Part shown: positions 1 to 11,159 of the stretch, piece after piece
Layout: each line of letters begins with the position of its first letter
Numbering within the stretch: the first letter of the stretch is position 1
From: Dallia pectoralis
Lineage: Eukaryota; Chordata; Actinopteri; Esociformes; Umbridae
Assembly: GCA_029465975.1 (NCBI GenBank)
Contig: CM055747.1
Location: 10,931,788 to 10,995,787 of the forward strand
Direction: 5' to 3'
DNA: 64,000 nucleotides
Program-made: the position numbers and the translations under genes
Notes under the pieces: generated by a model
Told to the model about the DNA's origin: nothing
What the model saw: only the letters and a program-made list of their open reading frames with translations
The model's database searches: none

Positions 1-884
1 TTTGTAAAATGTATTATAGTAATTACAGCCCAGTAACTAAGGCACTATAGACAATGAAACACGTATTTTACAACACAGTTTGTATATTGGTCACGGTCGG
101 GTATATTCTGCTGTTACCCGGTAGATACATTAATCAATTTCGTTTTATATTTTCGTTCTGTTTATTTAGTAAAACATATATTTCTTTATAAACGTAGGCC
201 TACCTCTTTTTTCTAGTTCATTCAAATTCAACCAAGCCAATCAATATATTATCTATGTATATCTCGCAGCTTTTGTCTGCCTGAGCAGGACACGCATACT
301 AACCGGTTGCACTGCGCAGAGTGTTCATTAGTGATGTTATGAGTGGCAAATTAATCCGTTACATATATCCAGTTTCATATAGATCGGACCAAAACGCGTC
401 AAGTTTCATGTAGACCAGACCAAAACGCGTCAAGTTTCATGTAGACCAGACCAAAACGCATCCAGTTTTATATAGACCAGACCAAAACGGATCCAGTTTC
501 ATATAGACCAGACCAAAACGGTGTCCAATATAGATCGGACCAAAACGAGATCAGACCAAAACGCATCCAGTTTCTGAAAACGGGACAAGGTAAAATGCAC
601 GTATTTAGGAAAAGTCATGGAAGAACGAGGCTGTAGCTTTTCAACATTATATATTTATTTTAATTACTAACTGCAACGCCCGGGGGCTGTTGGCGCTTCT
701 AGTGTTAACACGCTGACATATAGCGCACCGCGCATTGCATGTTGATACATAGCTGAAAAAACGCCATAGATCTGCATCTAATTGAACGTGCACTGGAGCG
801 CGATTCTACGATATTTCCGAAAAAGTGAATCGTGGAGACATTTTAATAGTCCACGATTAAATATCGTCATATCGCACACCCCTA
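1..884 (+). mobile_element. hAT transposon, right-hand part (left end outside window)
   Basis: This is the same family as the complete element at 6879-10376, aligning with its 7560-8160 and 10027-10376 parts but lacking the nested insertion found there. It holds direct repeats of a roughly 30-base unit containing gaccagaccaaaacg (about 380-570). The right terminus reads atatcgcacacccctag, the same terminal sequence as the other copy. It is followed by gtttgcat (885-892), which is present uninterrupted in the related Copia copy at 18062-18069, so the hAT landed in a Copia remnant. No transposase frame is visible, so it is probably a non-autonomous copy. Confidence 0.8.
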
Positions 885-1443
885 GTTTGCATGATTGTCT
901 AACTGAGGATGGGTTTAAACAAAAGCCAGCCAACCACTGTGTTTATGCCAAAGAGTCAAAAGGAGGGGAGGTGATCATAATCATATGGGTCGATGACTTT
1001 ATCATTGCAACAAGCAATAAAGAGGAACTGAAAAAGGTGAAAGAGATGCTTGTAGAAAAGTTTAAAATGAAAGATTTGGGCAAACACTTGACTCTGGGCA
1101 TCGATTTCAGTCAGTCAGATGGGTGTGTAAAGATGTCACAGGAAAAGTACACTAACAAGATACTACAGCGTTTTAATATGCAAGACTGTAGGACCAGAGA
1201 AACACTTTGTGAGCAAAAGCTAGAGTATACTGAAGATGCAGTAAAGATGACAGATGTCAGGATGTACAGAGAAGCTGCAGGAAGTCTTATATACCTGACT
1301 ACTGTGAAGCACATACTAAGGTATCTCAAAGGCACCGCAGAGAAAGGGTTAAGCTTGAGGAGAAATGACAGTGGGAAGTTAGGTATACAGGCCTACAGTG
1401 ATGCAGACTGGGCGGCTGATTCCAGTGACAGACGCATTATCAA
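885..1443 (+). pseudogene. Ty1/copia retrotransposon remnant, RT to RNase H
   Basis: This is a fragment of a Copia polyprotein cut on its left by the hAT insertion. The frame shows the RVT_2 reverse-transcriptase core with IWVDDFIIATSN (the xxDD catalytic pair), then VEKFKMKDLGK. It continues through ILRYLKGTAEKG to the RNase H motif AYSDADWAADSSDRR typical of Copia. It is nearly identical to 18062-18600 but keeps a stretch (VEKFKMKDLGKHLTLGIDF) that the second copy has lost. The frame stops shortly after the RNase H motif, where the sequence changes to a hAT-like end (about 1443-1510). No LTR follows. It is a non-functional fossil. Confidence 0.85.
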
Positions 1444-1512
1444 ATTATTTTAATGCGTTAAACATTTGAAAATAACGGCTCAGATTAACGCGTTACCTAT
1501 CCCAGCCCTATT
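1443..1512. mobile_element. hAT-like terminal fragment next to Copia remnant
   Basis: The stretch from ttaatgcgttaaacattt to tatcccagccct resembles the terminal sequence of a common hAT family (its reverse complement starts agggctgggata). It is present after the Copia remnant in both duplicates (second copy 18600-18661), so it predates the duplication. No second terminus was found. Confidence 0.4.
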
Positions 1513-1601
1513 TTATATATAATATATAATAACACAGCCTCAGCAAAATCCTTATGAACACTTGGGGAGAAATAGAGCTGCATGGGAGAACTGTTCTGGC
1601 A

Positions 1602-1602
1602 A

Positions 1603-1638
<36 letters not shown>
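1602..1638. repeat. (CA)n microsatellite
   Basis: About 17 CA units. The paralogous site at 18749-18812 is nearly twice as long and carries extra flanking sequence (tcctggtttgagga). Confidence 0.95.
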
Positions 1639-1957
1639 AAAACACAGAGATTAAACCCAAGCAGACGTGCAGCTCACCACACACAAAAGCCACAGGAAAG
1701 CGGACCGGGATTTGGGTTTTGGAGAACACATCCTGACCAAACTTCACACATGCCAGGGCCTCCAGAAAGGAGATGGCCCTGTGGGTAAAGAAATAAGAGA
1801 CTGTTTGAAAAAACGTTGATAAGAAACACATGTATTAATTTGAGTCTATAGGTTAATCACACATTACATGGATTGGTATAGAAAAGGCCTGCAAACGCAA
1901 AAACAGCTGAATAGCACAAGTTGAGCCAAAACATCCAACACTGTGTCCCAACTCGTT

Positions 1958-2494
1958 TGCACTGTGTATCAGTTAGTTTAGCATAATACTAGAGATGCAC
2001 TGTGTATCAGTTAGATTAGCATAATACTAGAGATGCACTGTGTATCAGTTAGATTAGCATAATACTAGAGATGCACTGTGTATCAGTTAGATTAGCATAA
2101 TACTAGAGATGCACTGTGTATCAGTTAGATTAGCATAATACTAGAGATGCACTGTGTATCAGTTAGATTAGCATAATACTAGAGATGCACTGTGTATCAG
2201 TTAGATTAGCATAATACTAGAGATGCACTGTGTATCAGTTAGATTAGCATAATACTAGAGATGCACTGTGTATCAGTTAGATTAGCATAATACTAGAGAT
2301 GCACTGTGTATCAGTTAGATTAGCATAATACTAGAGATGCACTGTGTATCAGTTAGATCAGCATAATACTAGAGATGCACTGTGTATCCGTTAGATTAGC
2401 ATAATACTAGAGATGCACTGTGTATCAGTTAGATTAGCATAATACTAGAGATGCACTGTGTATCAGTTAGATTAGCATAATACTAGAGATGCAC
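1958..2494. repeat. 38-bp minisatellite, 14 units
   Basis: The unit is about 38 bases, containing cactgtgtatcagttagatt and agcataatactagagatg, repeated head to tail with no spacers. Units begin at 1958, 1996, 2034 and so on to 2452 and are almost identical. The second duplicate has a shorter, disrupted array at 19149-19505. There are no variable spacers, so this is not a CRISPR array. Confidence 0.95.
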
Positions 2495-3306
2495 GATATT
2501 CCATATGCCAATAATATTAAACTTGTTTTGGCAATACGTGAGTACAAACATACATGAGTATGACAGACATATGTGAATACAGACACACAGCACGTGTCTA
2601 ACATATACAGAATGACTCAATTCCACCTGAATACAGACGCGTGTGAATACAGACACACAGCACGTGTCTAACATACCGTACGGTGGGAGCAGTGATTATT
2701 CCCAGGAGGAGGATCTGGCACCAGCTGAGAGCGTGAGACGGCTGGAAAACGAAGATGTGCTTTAGGAAGAACGTGTTCAACTCCAACAGCTGTCAATCGG
2801 AATGAAAAGAGGAAAGCAGTATTGCAAATTTGCACCGCTGGAAGACGGCACAAACTACCCCAAAATACTCAGATCCCTTTTAACTGGTTCCCATTATCAT
2901 GCTGTAGTCGAGGGTGCTGAGAGCTAACATCTACCACCCTGGCTCCATGAATAGTTAGGAGTCTGATAAAGTACATCGGAGTAAAAACTAAATGCTTTCC
3001 AAAGAAAATAAAAGTTGGGAAAAGTTACTCCCACACTTCCTGAAACAGGACTACGTACATATATGTAGCTAAATGGAAGTTACATTTTAGAACCATATTC
3101 CCCAAAGAATGCAAGTGGAAGAGGAAAGGCTCTGGCCAAATACGCTTTACCACACGTTTAAGTTGATATGACCATAACATCCTTATTGATTATTACCGTT
3201 AAAGCCACATGTAAAGCCATGCATCTAAGAGTGATTCATCGGTACTGCAATTATTGGGAATGACACAACCGTATTTAGTTTTGGATCAACCATTCCTCCT
3301 GCTGAC
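2495..3306. other. Non-coding part of the duplicated block
   Basis: There are short degenerate repeats of gaatacagac and acgtgtctaacata at 2540-2680, then sequence with no convincing frame. Open stretches on either strand are short and lack splice or codon support. It is the probable intron or 3' side of gene B. Confidence 0.5.
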
Positions 3307-3481
3307 CTCATTGAATAGATACAGCATCTGTGCAAGGCAGGTTTTACGCTTGCATTTCAATTCAGCCAGTTTGGCACTCCAACCTTCTAACACCTGTTTC
3401 CGGTACACATCCAGCTTGGTCAGGAAGGAGTACATTTTCTTCATTGACCTCCGGTCCTTCAGCTCCCGTGCTGCCAGCATC
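3307..3481 (-). pseudogene. Gene B, exon 2 (copy 1)
   Basis: This exon of an unidentified protein reads from an acceptor (ctgactattag) to a GAG followed by gtcagc. Translation in the frame continued from the upstream exon gives MLAARELKDRRSMKKMYSF and then VYRKQVLEGWSAKLAELKC. It is rich in K, E, L and R and likely helical or coiled coil. The second copy (20544-20723) has the better donor gtaagc but a 5-bp insertion that breaks the frame, so the two copies carry different lesions. I do not recognise the family. The paired splice sites and clean reading argue for a real exon in the ancestor. Confidence 0.6.
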
Positions 3482-3584
3482 CTAATAGTCAGTGTTTTGC
3501 TGGAAAAGCATGAGGAAAAAATATTGTACTACTTGGTAAAAAACAACAGTATATCTAAAAAAAGACAATGGGAATAAACCATAC

Positions 3585-3685
3585 CTGACTTGCTTCATTG
3601 ATTTGAAGGCGGTGAACTTCTGGAGTAGGCAGGCCAGTCTCATTCCCTCCATGTCCTGAATGCAGGTAATCAGGTATTTGGCCAT
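3585..3685 (-). pseudogene. Gene B, exon with in-frame ATG (copy 1)
   Basis: The segment starts at an ATG (3685) and reads MAKYLITCIQDMEGMRLA then LLQKFTAFKSMKQV, ending CAG followed by the donor gtatgg. The split codon joins in frame to the exon at 3307-3481. The ATG may be internal rather than the true start, since other exon-like stretches lie upstream at 4190-4472. Copy 2 (20828-20928) is intact over this exon. Function unknown; the composition suggests an amphipathic helical protein. Confidence 0.6.
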
Positions 3686-4194
3686 GGAATGTGGAATCAC
3701 ATGTTATTTATGAAGCCCTTTAAATTACTACAATATACAGTATTCTGGCCTAGACATCAAAAACAAATTACATTATCTGATGAACTATTATACATATACC
3801 AATTATAATAGCTTACATACATGATTATAATAATTACAATACACAGTAGAGCAGAGGGTGGTTAAGTCAGCACAACCTATAATCGGCTGATCTCCCTTCT
3901 GTGCAAGTCATATACCATACGCAATGCCTTATAAAAGCATGGAACATCATAGAGGACTATATCCACATAGGCTACGTTCTGTTCACACTACTGTTGTCTG
4001 ATCTATTACTGGAGCATCAGGGCACGGTCTACCAGACTCACAAACAGTCTTTACTTCTCAAATCAGAAACATTAATCTCCTGATCATATTAATATGGGGA
4101 AAAAAATGTATGTGCTGGTCAATTTTCCATTTACAGATAATGCACATTAGCATATATTAATGTAACCATGCAAATTTAAATGACGAATCAAATA

Positions 4195-4472
4195 CTTTGA
4201 CAGCAAAGGAGAATCAGTATTAAGTTTCTTAAGTGTTTTGGTCCAGTTATGGAGCTTTTGGCACTGTTTCACATACTCAAGTCTCAGAGCGACTGGGTTA
4301 CTTCGCCATGGTTCGTTTCCTTTTCCAGGTTAGACTCCATCAGTGACTCTATGGCAGCACGCTGCTTGTCATGTCTTTTCCACACCCAGACCTCGTCCAT
4401 ATTGTCTGACGAGGCCATGCGCCAATCTGCTAGTGTCGGGTTCAGAGACTCGTGCACCATATCAAAGCTTTC
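4195..4472 (-). pseudogene. Gene B, upstream exon(s), frameshifted (copy 1)
   Basis: After the acceptor acctacag the minus strand reads ESFDMVHESLNPTLADWRMA, then DNMDEVWVWKRHDKQRAAIE. The frame is lost near 4280-4310 and resumes one base over as ALRLEYVKQCQKLHNWTKTL. In copy 2 (21440-21687) the part after the shift has an in-frame TAA where copy 1 has TAT, and some codons near the acceptor are missing. Both copies are therefore damaged. I do not recognise the protein. Confidence 0.5.
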
Positions 4473-4762
4473 CTGTAGGTAGAGAGGAGATAATGTTGAA
4501 AACTTTACTGGATCCTACCTAAGTTACTGTTTTATATTTAATCATAACATCACTTGTGTATATACAATTCAATCAACAAAAGCTCTAGATCATGATGAGT
4601 TAACATACAGTATTTCAGTCATAGGTGTCCTACAAAGAGTGCCTATATAAAGTCTCCACTACACTAAAGATCTTTCACGTTTTGTCATGTCAATGCCTCA
4701 TAGTTTCATACATTTAAAATAAGATAGTTTACCCATCGACCTAGACATCATGCTCTACAATT

Positions 4763-4935
4763 TGTCCGTCAGCAAGACACCTAACCCCAGCTTCTCCTGG
4801 CGAACCTGCAGAAGTCGCCTTGCATAGTAGACGCGGTCGTCAGTGTATGAATGAAATGAATGGGTGAATGCTGAGGCTGGACCTGTAAGCGCTTTGGATA
4901 AAAGCGCTATATAAAACGCATCATTTACCATTTAT
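4763..4935 (+). mobile_element. SINE, 5'-deleted copy
   Basis: This matches the right-hand two thirds of the fuller SINE at 22040-22312, including the tail aaagcgctatataaaacgca. The tRNA-like head is missing. The deletion junction lies at a short shared ttgt, suggesting loss of the head after the block was duplicated. Confidence 0.8.
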
Positions 4936-4943
4936 CAGAAAAA

Positions 4944-5014
4944 TCTGGTACAACTTGATGTGTAGAAGGGATCTCGTCCAAATCGATGTCACTCGATGTT
5001 GGTGTATCCTCCAT
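4944..5014 (-). pseudogene. Possible first coding exon of gene B (copy 1)
   Basis: An ATG at 5014 opens MEDTPTSSDIDLDEIPSTHQ, an acidic, serine-rich start plausible as an N-terminus. The frame runs straight into the SINE tail with no clear donor. The same sequence is present in copy 2 near 22318-22391. It is either a coding exon broken by the SINE insertion or a chance frame. Confidence 0.35.
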
Positions 5015-5029
5015 GGTCCCTAATGATAA

Positions 5030-5761
5030 CATGTTAATAACATTTGAATTTAACCATAGAAAGATATTAGAAAGCATATAACTTGGCCATTATCTAGATT
5101 TGTCTCATCCAGATGACAGGAAACTAAGCGTGCTGATATAGTGTAGTAATGTCTCACAATTTATAGCCGAACTTTGTTGATTTTCCATTTTCCCTAATAT
5201 AACCCGAGCTGCAAAAGTTTCTTTAGATAAAACAAGATTGATCAACCTCGTGTCCATAGTCGGTCTCACTCCATGCTACCTGAAGTAATCACAACACATA
5301 ATAGCCAGAGCTATTATGCATATTACTTATACCTTTTAAGGACAAGTAATTATAGCCATTTTTATTGAAAGTCCTGGTGGGTTAAGATCATGTATTACGT
5401 TAATATATCCACCTCTGGTTTATGACGTTGAAAACATTATCAATTAGCAGCAGCGAAAAAGGAAGTAATTAGAGGGTGCTGCTGAAAAGTAAATATTGTA
5501 GAGCCTAGTTGTAGCCAGCTGAAAGCACACCCACTTGCTCCAGCCCTATGCATCTGCTTTTATAGTTCAACTTGACTATCATTCCCTCCCCTCCATCTGC
5601 AGGTCATTTTTATTTGGAGGGGAATCGCCACCTCTGGTAGTCAGCTACTCTGTATAAAGAAGTGATGGTCATTCTGGCTTGTTGGCCAACATTGACTACA
5701 ATATTAAAATGCATCAAATGCTCCTGTGCTGCTCCTGTAGTTTTCTTACCCATGCAAGTTT
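5030..5761. other. No gene seen
   Basis: AT-rich sequence shared with 22400-23160. No convincing frame, RNA gene or transposon terminus. It ends at the gap. Confidence 0.5.
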
Positions 5762-6261
5762 NNNNNNNNNNNNNNNNNNNNNNNNNNNNNNNNNNNNNNN
5801 NNNNNNNNNNNNNNNNNNNNNNNNNNNNNNNNNNNNNNNNNNNNNNNNNNNNNNNNNNNNNNNNNNNNNNNNNNNNNNNNNNNNNNNNNNNNNNNNNNNN
5901 NNNNNNNNNNNNNNNNNNNNNNNNNNNNNNNNNNNNNNNNNNNNNNNNNNNNNNNNNNNNNNNNNNNNNNNNNNNNNNNNNNNNNNNNNNNNNNNNNNNN
6001 NNNNNNNNNNNNNNNNNNNNNNNNNNNNNNNNNNNNNNNNNNNNNNNNNNNNNNNNNNNNNNNNNNNNNNNNNNNNNNNNNNNNNNNNNNNNNNNNNNNN
6101 NNNNNNNNNNNNNNNNNNNNNNNNNNNNNNNNNNNNNNNNNNNNNNNNNNNNNNNNNNNNNNNNNNNNNNNNNNNNNNNNNNNNNNNNNNNNNNNNNNNN
6201 NNNNNNNNNNNNNNNNNNNNNNNNNNNNNNNNNNNNNNNNNNNNNNNNNNNNNNNNNNNNN
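5762..6261. other. Assembly gap (500 N)
   Basis: Exactly 500 unknown bases, a fixed-size placeholder. The duplicated block runs into its left edge. Confidence 0.99.
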
Positions 6262-6870
6262 TCTCTTCAAATTTAACATTGTGATATTTGGTGGGATTGA
6301 CGAATTCTCAACCGGAAGTAATACATTTTACTTTTGAGGTGACATTTGTTTTTCTTCACTGAATTTTATTCTCTCTCAAATTCTTATTTTTGTTTTATAT
6401 TCAAGAAGTTTTCTTTGACTTATTTTGACAGGACAGGAGGGCCAGGTCGGCAGCTCGGTCAGGTGATCCCTCTGGCCACCCATCCAGGTCTGGGCCATCC
6501 GATCCTGGTGCCCCCCTTGTTGATTATCCGTGCACTATTCAATGTAAGTGGATTTGTTGACATGACTGCAATAGAACGCTGGCAATGCATATGAATATGG
6601 AGGACCAAGTCTGCCAGAATTAAAAATAAATGAATAAATAAATGAATGCATCAGTACAAGTATTTTACCTCAAAATATACGTAAAAAAATTAATTATAGA
6701 TTTTTTTTTTTTAATCTGTCGTTTTCTCCTATTTATTTATTTACACAATCATTTATTTCTGTAATTATTTATTTCTGTAAGTATTTATTTCCGTTGACAT
6801 TTATTTCCGTATATATTTATTTCTGTATTTCCTCAACCTTAGGCAAATGAGGAGGGTGTCAACCATAGTA
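6262..6870. other. AT-rich sequence with degenerate short repeats
   Basis: No gene is supported. From about 6725 to 6830 there is a degenerate tandem series of atttatttctgta-like units. Confidence 0.5.
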
Positions 6871-8162
6871 CGTCACAGTAGGGGTGGGCGATATGGGAAA
6901 AATATCATATCACGATTTTTTTTCAGGAAAAATCACGATTCACGATTTTATCACGATTCTTTTTCATGTTGCTTTTTAAGACTAATTTGCAAATTACTGA
7001 GCTGCACTACAAGCAAATTATATCTCCATTTAAAAAATATAGCGATACAAGGTAACAAAACATAAAAGGGAAAAAAATGTTAAAGTAGCATATTTTAATC
7101 ACGTGTATATTTAATGGAAGTGCAATTGTGCAAAGAAGCACCCATTCTCATCCGCAGCTTCACCATCCATTCACTGTGTAACCTGCCATTCATCTACAGC
7201 ATCAGATGATCTACTGTGTTATCATCCTGAATTAAATGAATTAGGATGAATTATGAATTATCAAGTAAAACATTTTACTAAAATAGTATGTAGCCTATTT
7301 ATTGTCTTATGTAACCATACAATACAAAATTAAAACCATGATTTTAAAATGCACAGGCTATGATATTTAAATTTCTAAAGATCGAATAAATGAAAATCCA
7401 TCAAACTGTATGTCCTATTTTGATGTAATAAATGCTAAAACATTTTAGATCACAAGCGACGCGCAATCAAATGATTTGCGCATGATTGGCCGTATATATT
7501 GCAACACAGACTGTTGAAATAAAAACATTAGGCTACAGTGTATAATTCGATCATTTACATTTGTAAAATGTATTATAGTAATTACAGCCCAGTAACTAAG
7601 GCACTATAGACAATGAAACACGTATTTTACAACACAGTTTGTATATTGGTCACCGTCGGGTATATTCTGCTGTTACCCGGTAGATACATTAATCAATTTC
7701 GTTTTATATTTTCGTTCTGTTTATTTAGTAAAACATATATTTCTTTATAAACGTAGGCCTACCTCTTTTTTCGAGTTCATTCGAATTCAACCAAGCCAAT
7801 CAATCTATTATCTATGTATATCTCGCAGCTTTTGTCTGCCTGAGCAGGACACGCATACTAACCGGTTGCACTGCGCACAGTGTTCATTAGTGTTGTTATG
7901 AGTGCACACGAGACAGCAGTGCTTAATCCGTTACATATATCCAGTTTCATATAGATCGGACCAAAACGCGTCAAGTTTCATGTAGACCAGACCAAAACGC
8001 GTCAAGTTTCATGTAGACCAGAACAAAACGCGTCAAGTTTCATGTAGACCAGACCAAAACGCATCCAGTTTTATATAGACCAGACCAAAACGCATCCAGT
8101 TTTATATAGACCAGACCAAAACGGATCCAGTTTCATATAGACCAGACCAAAACGGTGTCCAA

Positions 8163-8335
8163 CAGAGCTGTAGTACTCGAGACCGGTCTCGGTCTCGAGA
8201 CCGGTCTCGAGACCACTTTTTTAAGGTCTCGGTCTCGTCTCGGTCTCGGTTACATTTGGACTCGGTCTCGACTCGGTCTCGGACAGTAAGGACTCGTAAA
8301 TTCCTCCGAGACCAGCCGAGACCAGCGTAGAAATT
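8163..8335. repeat. ggtctcg/cgagacc-rich palindromic repeats at hAT left arm
   Basis: Repeated gagacc and ggtctc hexamers in both orientations (for example gagaccggtctcggtctcga) can form hairpins. They probably belong to the subterminal region of the nested hAT. Confidence 0.75.
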
Positions 8336-9855
8336 ATCGCCCACAATTTTTTCTAGCAAAATATTTAAGTATGACATGTAGAGGCTGTATTTCCATTGGC
8401 TGTATTTCGTCCAGAGTCAGACTGTTTTTTTCTGATGTGGCTTATCCCGCCAATGGCTATCTACTTTTGAAGAAAAGCCCACCCCCAGCGTCGCTAGAGC
8501 GTGCACCCATTCACGTAAATACTTCAATCTTAAACATATGCTCGATCATGTCTGCACAATCTGCCATTATATTCGTTTTGCCTATATTCAGCACACTGAG
8601 CACAAATAAATAATTTGTCCGAAAACACACAGCGGTTAGTAATTAAAATACATATATAATGTTGAAAATCTACAGCCGACGTCCTTCCATGACTTTTCCT
8701 AAATACGTACATTTTACCTTGTCCCGTTTTCAGAATTGCAAAATCACAAACCGAACAATATATAAAACTACTATTTACATGTTTTTTGATACCTAAACTG
8801 CCTTCCTGTCGCCAAAATCCCACGCCGCTGGGCGTTGGTACCCTAATTACGGTACCCAGACACCGATCACACTTCACTGAGCCTATGATGGCAATGGTTG
8901 AATGGGCGATACACAGACAAATACTACGAGAACACATATAGACAATAGTCTGATTGGCTTGGTTGAACTACAAAAAGAGGTACGTTTATAAAGAAATATG
9001 TTTCACTAAATAAACAGAACGAATTCCGCCAAATACATACAGCCTCATTGTGTCATGCGCCTATTGTACTCAATAATTAATAACGAATGAACCACAGTGT
9101 ATTCATATAGCCTACAAGAGACTTCAACAAAATATTGTTTTATATCGAAATTAAACGAATATAAACAATAATTATTAATAGGCTTACTACAAATGGGCGA
9201 TAAATGAAATTACTCATGCACACAGAAGGACGTGGGACATACATACGTCCGGGGGGCATATGGCAGAAAGAGCATAAAACTAGACCGGTTATGGTCCAAT
9301 CTATATCAAACTGGACCCGTTTTGGTCCGATCTTCATTAAACTGGACGGGTTTCGGTCTGATCTATATGAACACTGCTGCTGTCTCATGTGCACTCGTAA
9401 CAAGACTAATGAACACTGTGCGCATTGCAACCGGTTCGTTTGCGTGTCCTGCTCAAGCAGACAAACAACTGAAGCTGCGTGCCTGTGGACGGATAAATAA
9501 TTATAAATAGATTTGTTTATCGGCCAATCATGCGCAAATCATTTGATTGCAAGTCGCTTGTGATCTAAAACGTGTTAACATTTACTACATCAACATAGGA
9601 CATACAGTTTGATGGATTTTCATTTATTCAATTTTTTTAAATTTTAATATGATAGCCTGTGCATTTTAAAATCATGGTTTTATTTTCGTATTTTATGTCT
9701 ACATAAGACAATAAATAGGCCTACATACTATTTTAATAAAATTCATTTCATTCAGGATGACAACACAATAGATGATCTGATGCTGTTGGTCAAGTGTTTT
9801 TTTACATTGGTCACTGGACCAAAAACATGTAATATTATTTAGTGTTGATATGACT

Positions 9856-10010
9856 GGTCTCGGTCTCGGCCCCCTTCGGTATCGGTCTCGTCTCGGTCTC
9901 GGCCCCCTTCGGTCTCGGTCTCGTCTCGGTCTCGGCCCCTTCGGTCTTGGTCTCGTCTCGGTCTCGGCCCCCTTCGGTCTCGGTCTCGTCTCGGTCTCGC
10001 TTTAGGTGGT
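9856..10010. repeat. About 35-bp tandem repeat inside nested hAT
   Basis: Roughly four units built from ggtctcggtctcgtc and tcggcccccttc, with small length differences. Confidence 0.85.
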
Positions 10011-10384
10011 CTCGAGCACAGCTCTGGTGTCCAATATAGATCGGACCAAAACGAGATCAGACCAAAACGCGTCCAGTTTCTGAAAACGGGACACGGTAAA
10101 ATGCACGTATTTAGGAAAAGTCATGGAACCACGAGGCTGTAGCTTTTCAACATTATATATTTATTTTAATTACTAACTGCAACGCCCGGGGGCTGTTGGC
10201 GCTTCTAGTGTTAACACGCTGACATATAGCGCACCGCGCATTGCATGTTGATACGTAGCTGAAAAAACGCCATAGATCTGCATCTAATTGAACGTGCACT
10301 GGAGCGCGATTCTACGATATTTCCGAAAAAGTGAATCGTGGAGACATTTTAAATATCGTCATATCGCACACCCCTACGTCACAG

Positions 10385-11145
10385 TGGTATCAGTAATCCT
10401 ATTGGTTAACCGGTGTAGGAGTTCCAAGATCGACTTAGTAAGTCTAGACTGCCATAACTACGGAAGTAATGCACAGGCTATGGCGTTTAAATTTAAAAAA
10501 ATCGAATAAATGAAAATCCATCAAACTGTATGTCCTATTTTGATGTATTACTAAAACAAACTGGCAAACTGCTAAAAAATAATAATTTTCAGTGAAAAAT
10601 AAATAAACAAAAGTGTTACTTTCTACAGCTTTAGTAAGGCCAGCACGTGTTATTATGTCTGTTAGATAATTTGGGGTGATTGGATTAATATTTGCAACAA
10701 ATGCCGATTTAAATATATATATATATACAGAACAAAGAGCCAAATGAGCTCACTAAAGAGTCGAAATGCCCATCACTAGTAACCCGGAAACCAGATGAAC
10801 TATATCTGGAAATTTCTCGAGGGATACCATGATGAGGAACATCAACCTTGTCTTGCTATATAAATTAAGCTTGACAGCTCGGTTAATTTGTGTCGCCAGA
10901 GGCGGCACCGGTTGGGACGCGTCTAAGTGAACACTATAAAACCCGGTTGCATGACTAGCATGTGGCCCTGAGTTTGCGAGGGCGCGTTCCAGCAGTCACC
11001 TTTTGCGTGGTTTTGGTGTCATCTAGTGGCAGCTTGTGACTGTGGACTGTGTGTGTGTTCTATTGAACACACAAATGAAATAGCAAAATACTAATGCAAC
11101 ACGAACATGGGGAAACTACACAATTACATTTTTCTAAACAAGTCA
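10385..11145. other. Non-coding; partly paralogous to the 28.4-28.7 kb region
   Basis: 10471-10550 resembles an internal piece of the hAT family (compare 7355-7430). 10790-11145 is clearly but loosely similar to 28370-28685, sharing gaacacacaaat, aatgcaac and a final aacaagtc. This indicates an older duplication. No frame is supported. Confidence 0.5.
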
Positions 11146-11159
11146 CCCATTCTGAACTC

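Larger units (their letters stand above)
885..5761. repeat. Segmental duplication, copy 1 (pairs with 18062-23160)
   Basis: This 4.9-kb block aligns along its whole length, in the same orientation, with 18062-23160. Both contain, in order, the Copia RT/RNase H remnant, a CA microsatellite, a 38-bp minisatellite, exons of gene B and a SINE. The right edge runs into the assembly gap at 5762, so the true end is unknown. Differences are scattered substitutions, small indels, different repeat copy numbers and insertions or deletions private to one copy. Confidence 0.92.
8155..10034. mobile_element. Nested hAT element with gtgtccaa target duplication (element 8163-10026)
   Basis: The left end cagagctgtagtactcgaga and right end gtctcgagcacagctctg are imperfect inverted repeats. 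They are flanked by gtgtccaa at 8155-8162 and 10027-10034. The related copy at 1-884 has the same site once and uninterrupted (about 521-528), giving the empty target. The interior holds stretches that are the reverse complement of the host hAT family (see findings) and a tandem array of a cggtctcggcccccttcggt-like unit near its right end. No coding frame is recognised. Confidence 0.9.
6871..10384. mobile_element. hAT transposon with 8-bp target duplication (element 6879-10376)
   Basis: The left terminus taggggtgggcgatat (6879) and right terminus atatcgcacacccctа-type end (10376) are inverted repeats. They are flanked by the identical 8-mer cgtcacag at 6871-6878 and 10377-10384, the duplication length expected of hAT elements. 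The interior includes a (gaccagaccaaaacgcgtc)-type tandem at 7950-8155. No transposase frame is recognisable, so it is non-autonomous. A second hAT has inserted at 8163-10026. Without that insertion the element is about 1.6 kb. Confidence 0.9.

Noticed and set aside
782..1453. A single 223-codon gene
   Set aside because: It is a chimera of a hAT end and a Copia fragment. The junction at 884 is the transposon border.
1554..1788. Short frames with long TH repeats across the CA microsatellites (also 18699-18978)
   Set aside because: Produced by the dinucleotide repeat.
1958..2494. Regular 38-bp repeats suggesting CRISPR
   Set aside because: Units are contiguous with no spacers, and the DNA is from a vertebrate. 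It is a minisatellite.
5662..6284. Open frames running through N runs (also at 45876-46529 and 62070-62662)
   Set aside because: The bases are unknown, so the frames are meaningless.
8163..8260. gagaccggtctcg palindromes as a regulatory operator array
   Set aside because: They lie at the end of a hAT element and recur at its other end, fitting transposon subterminal repeats.
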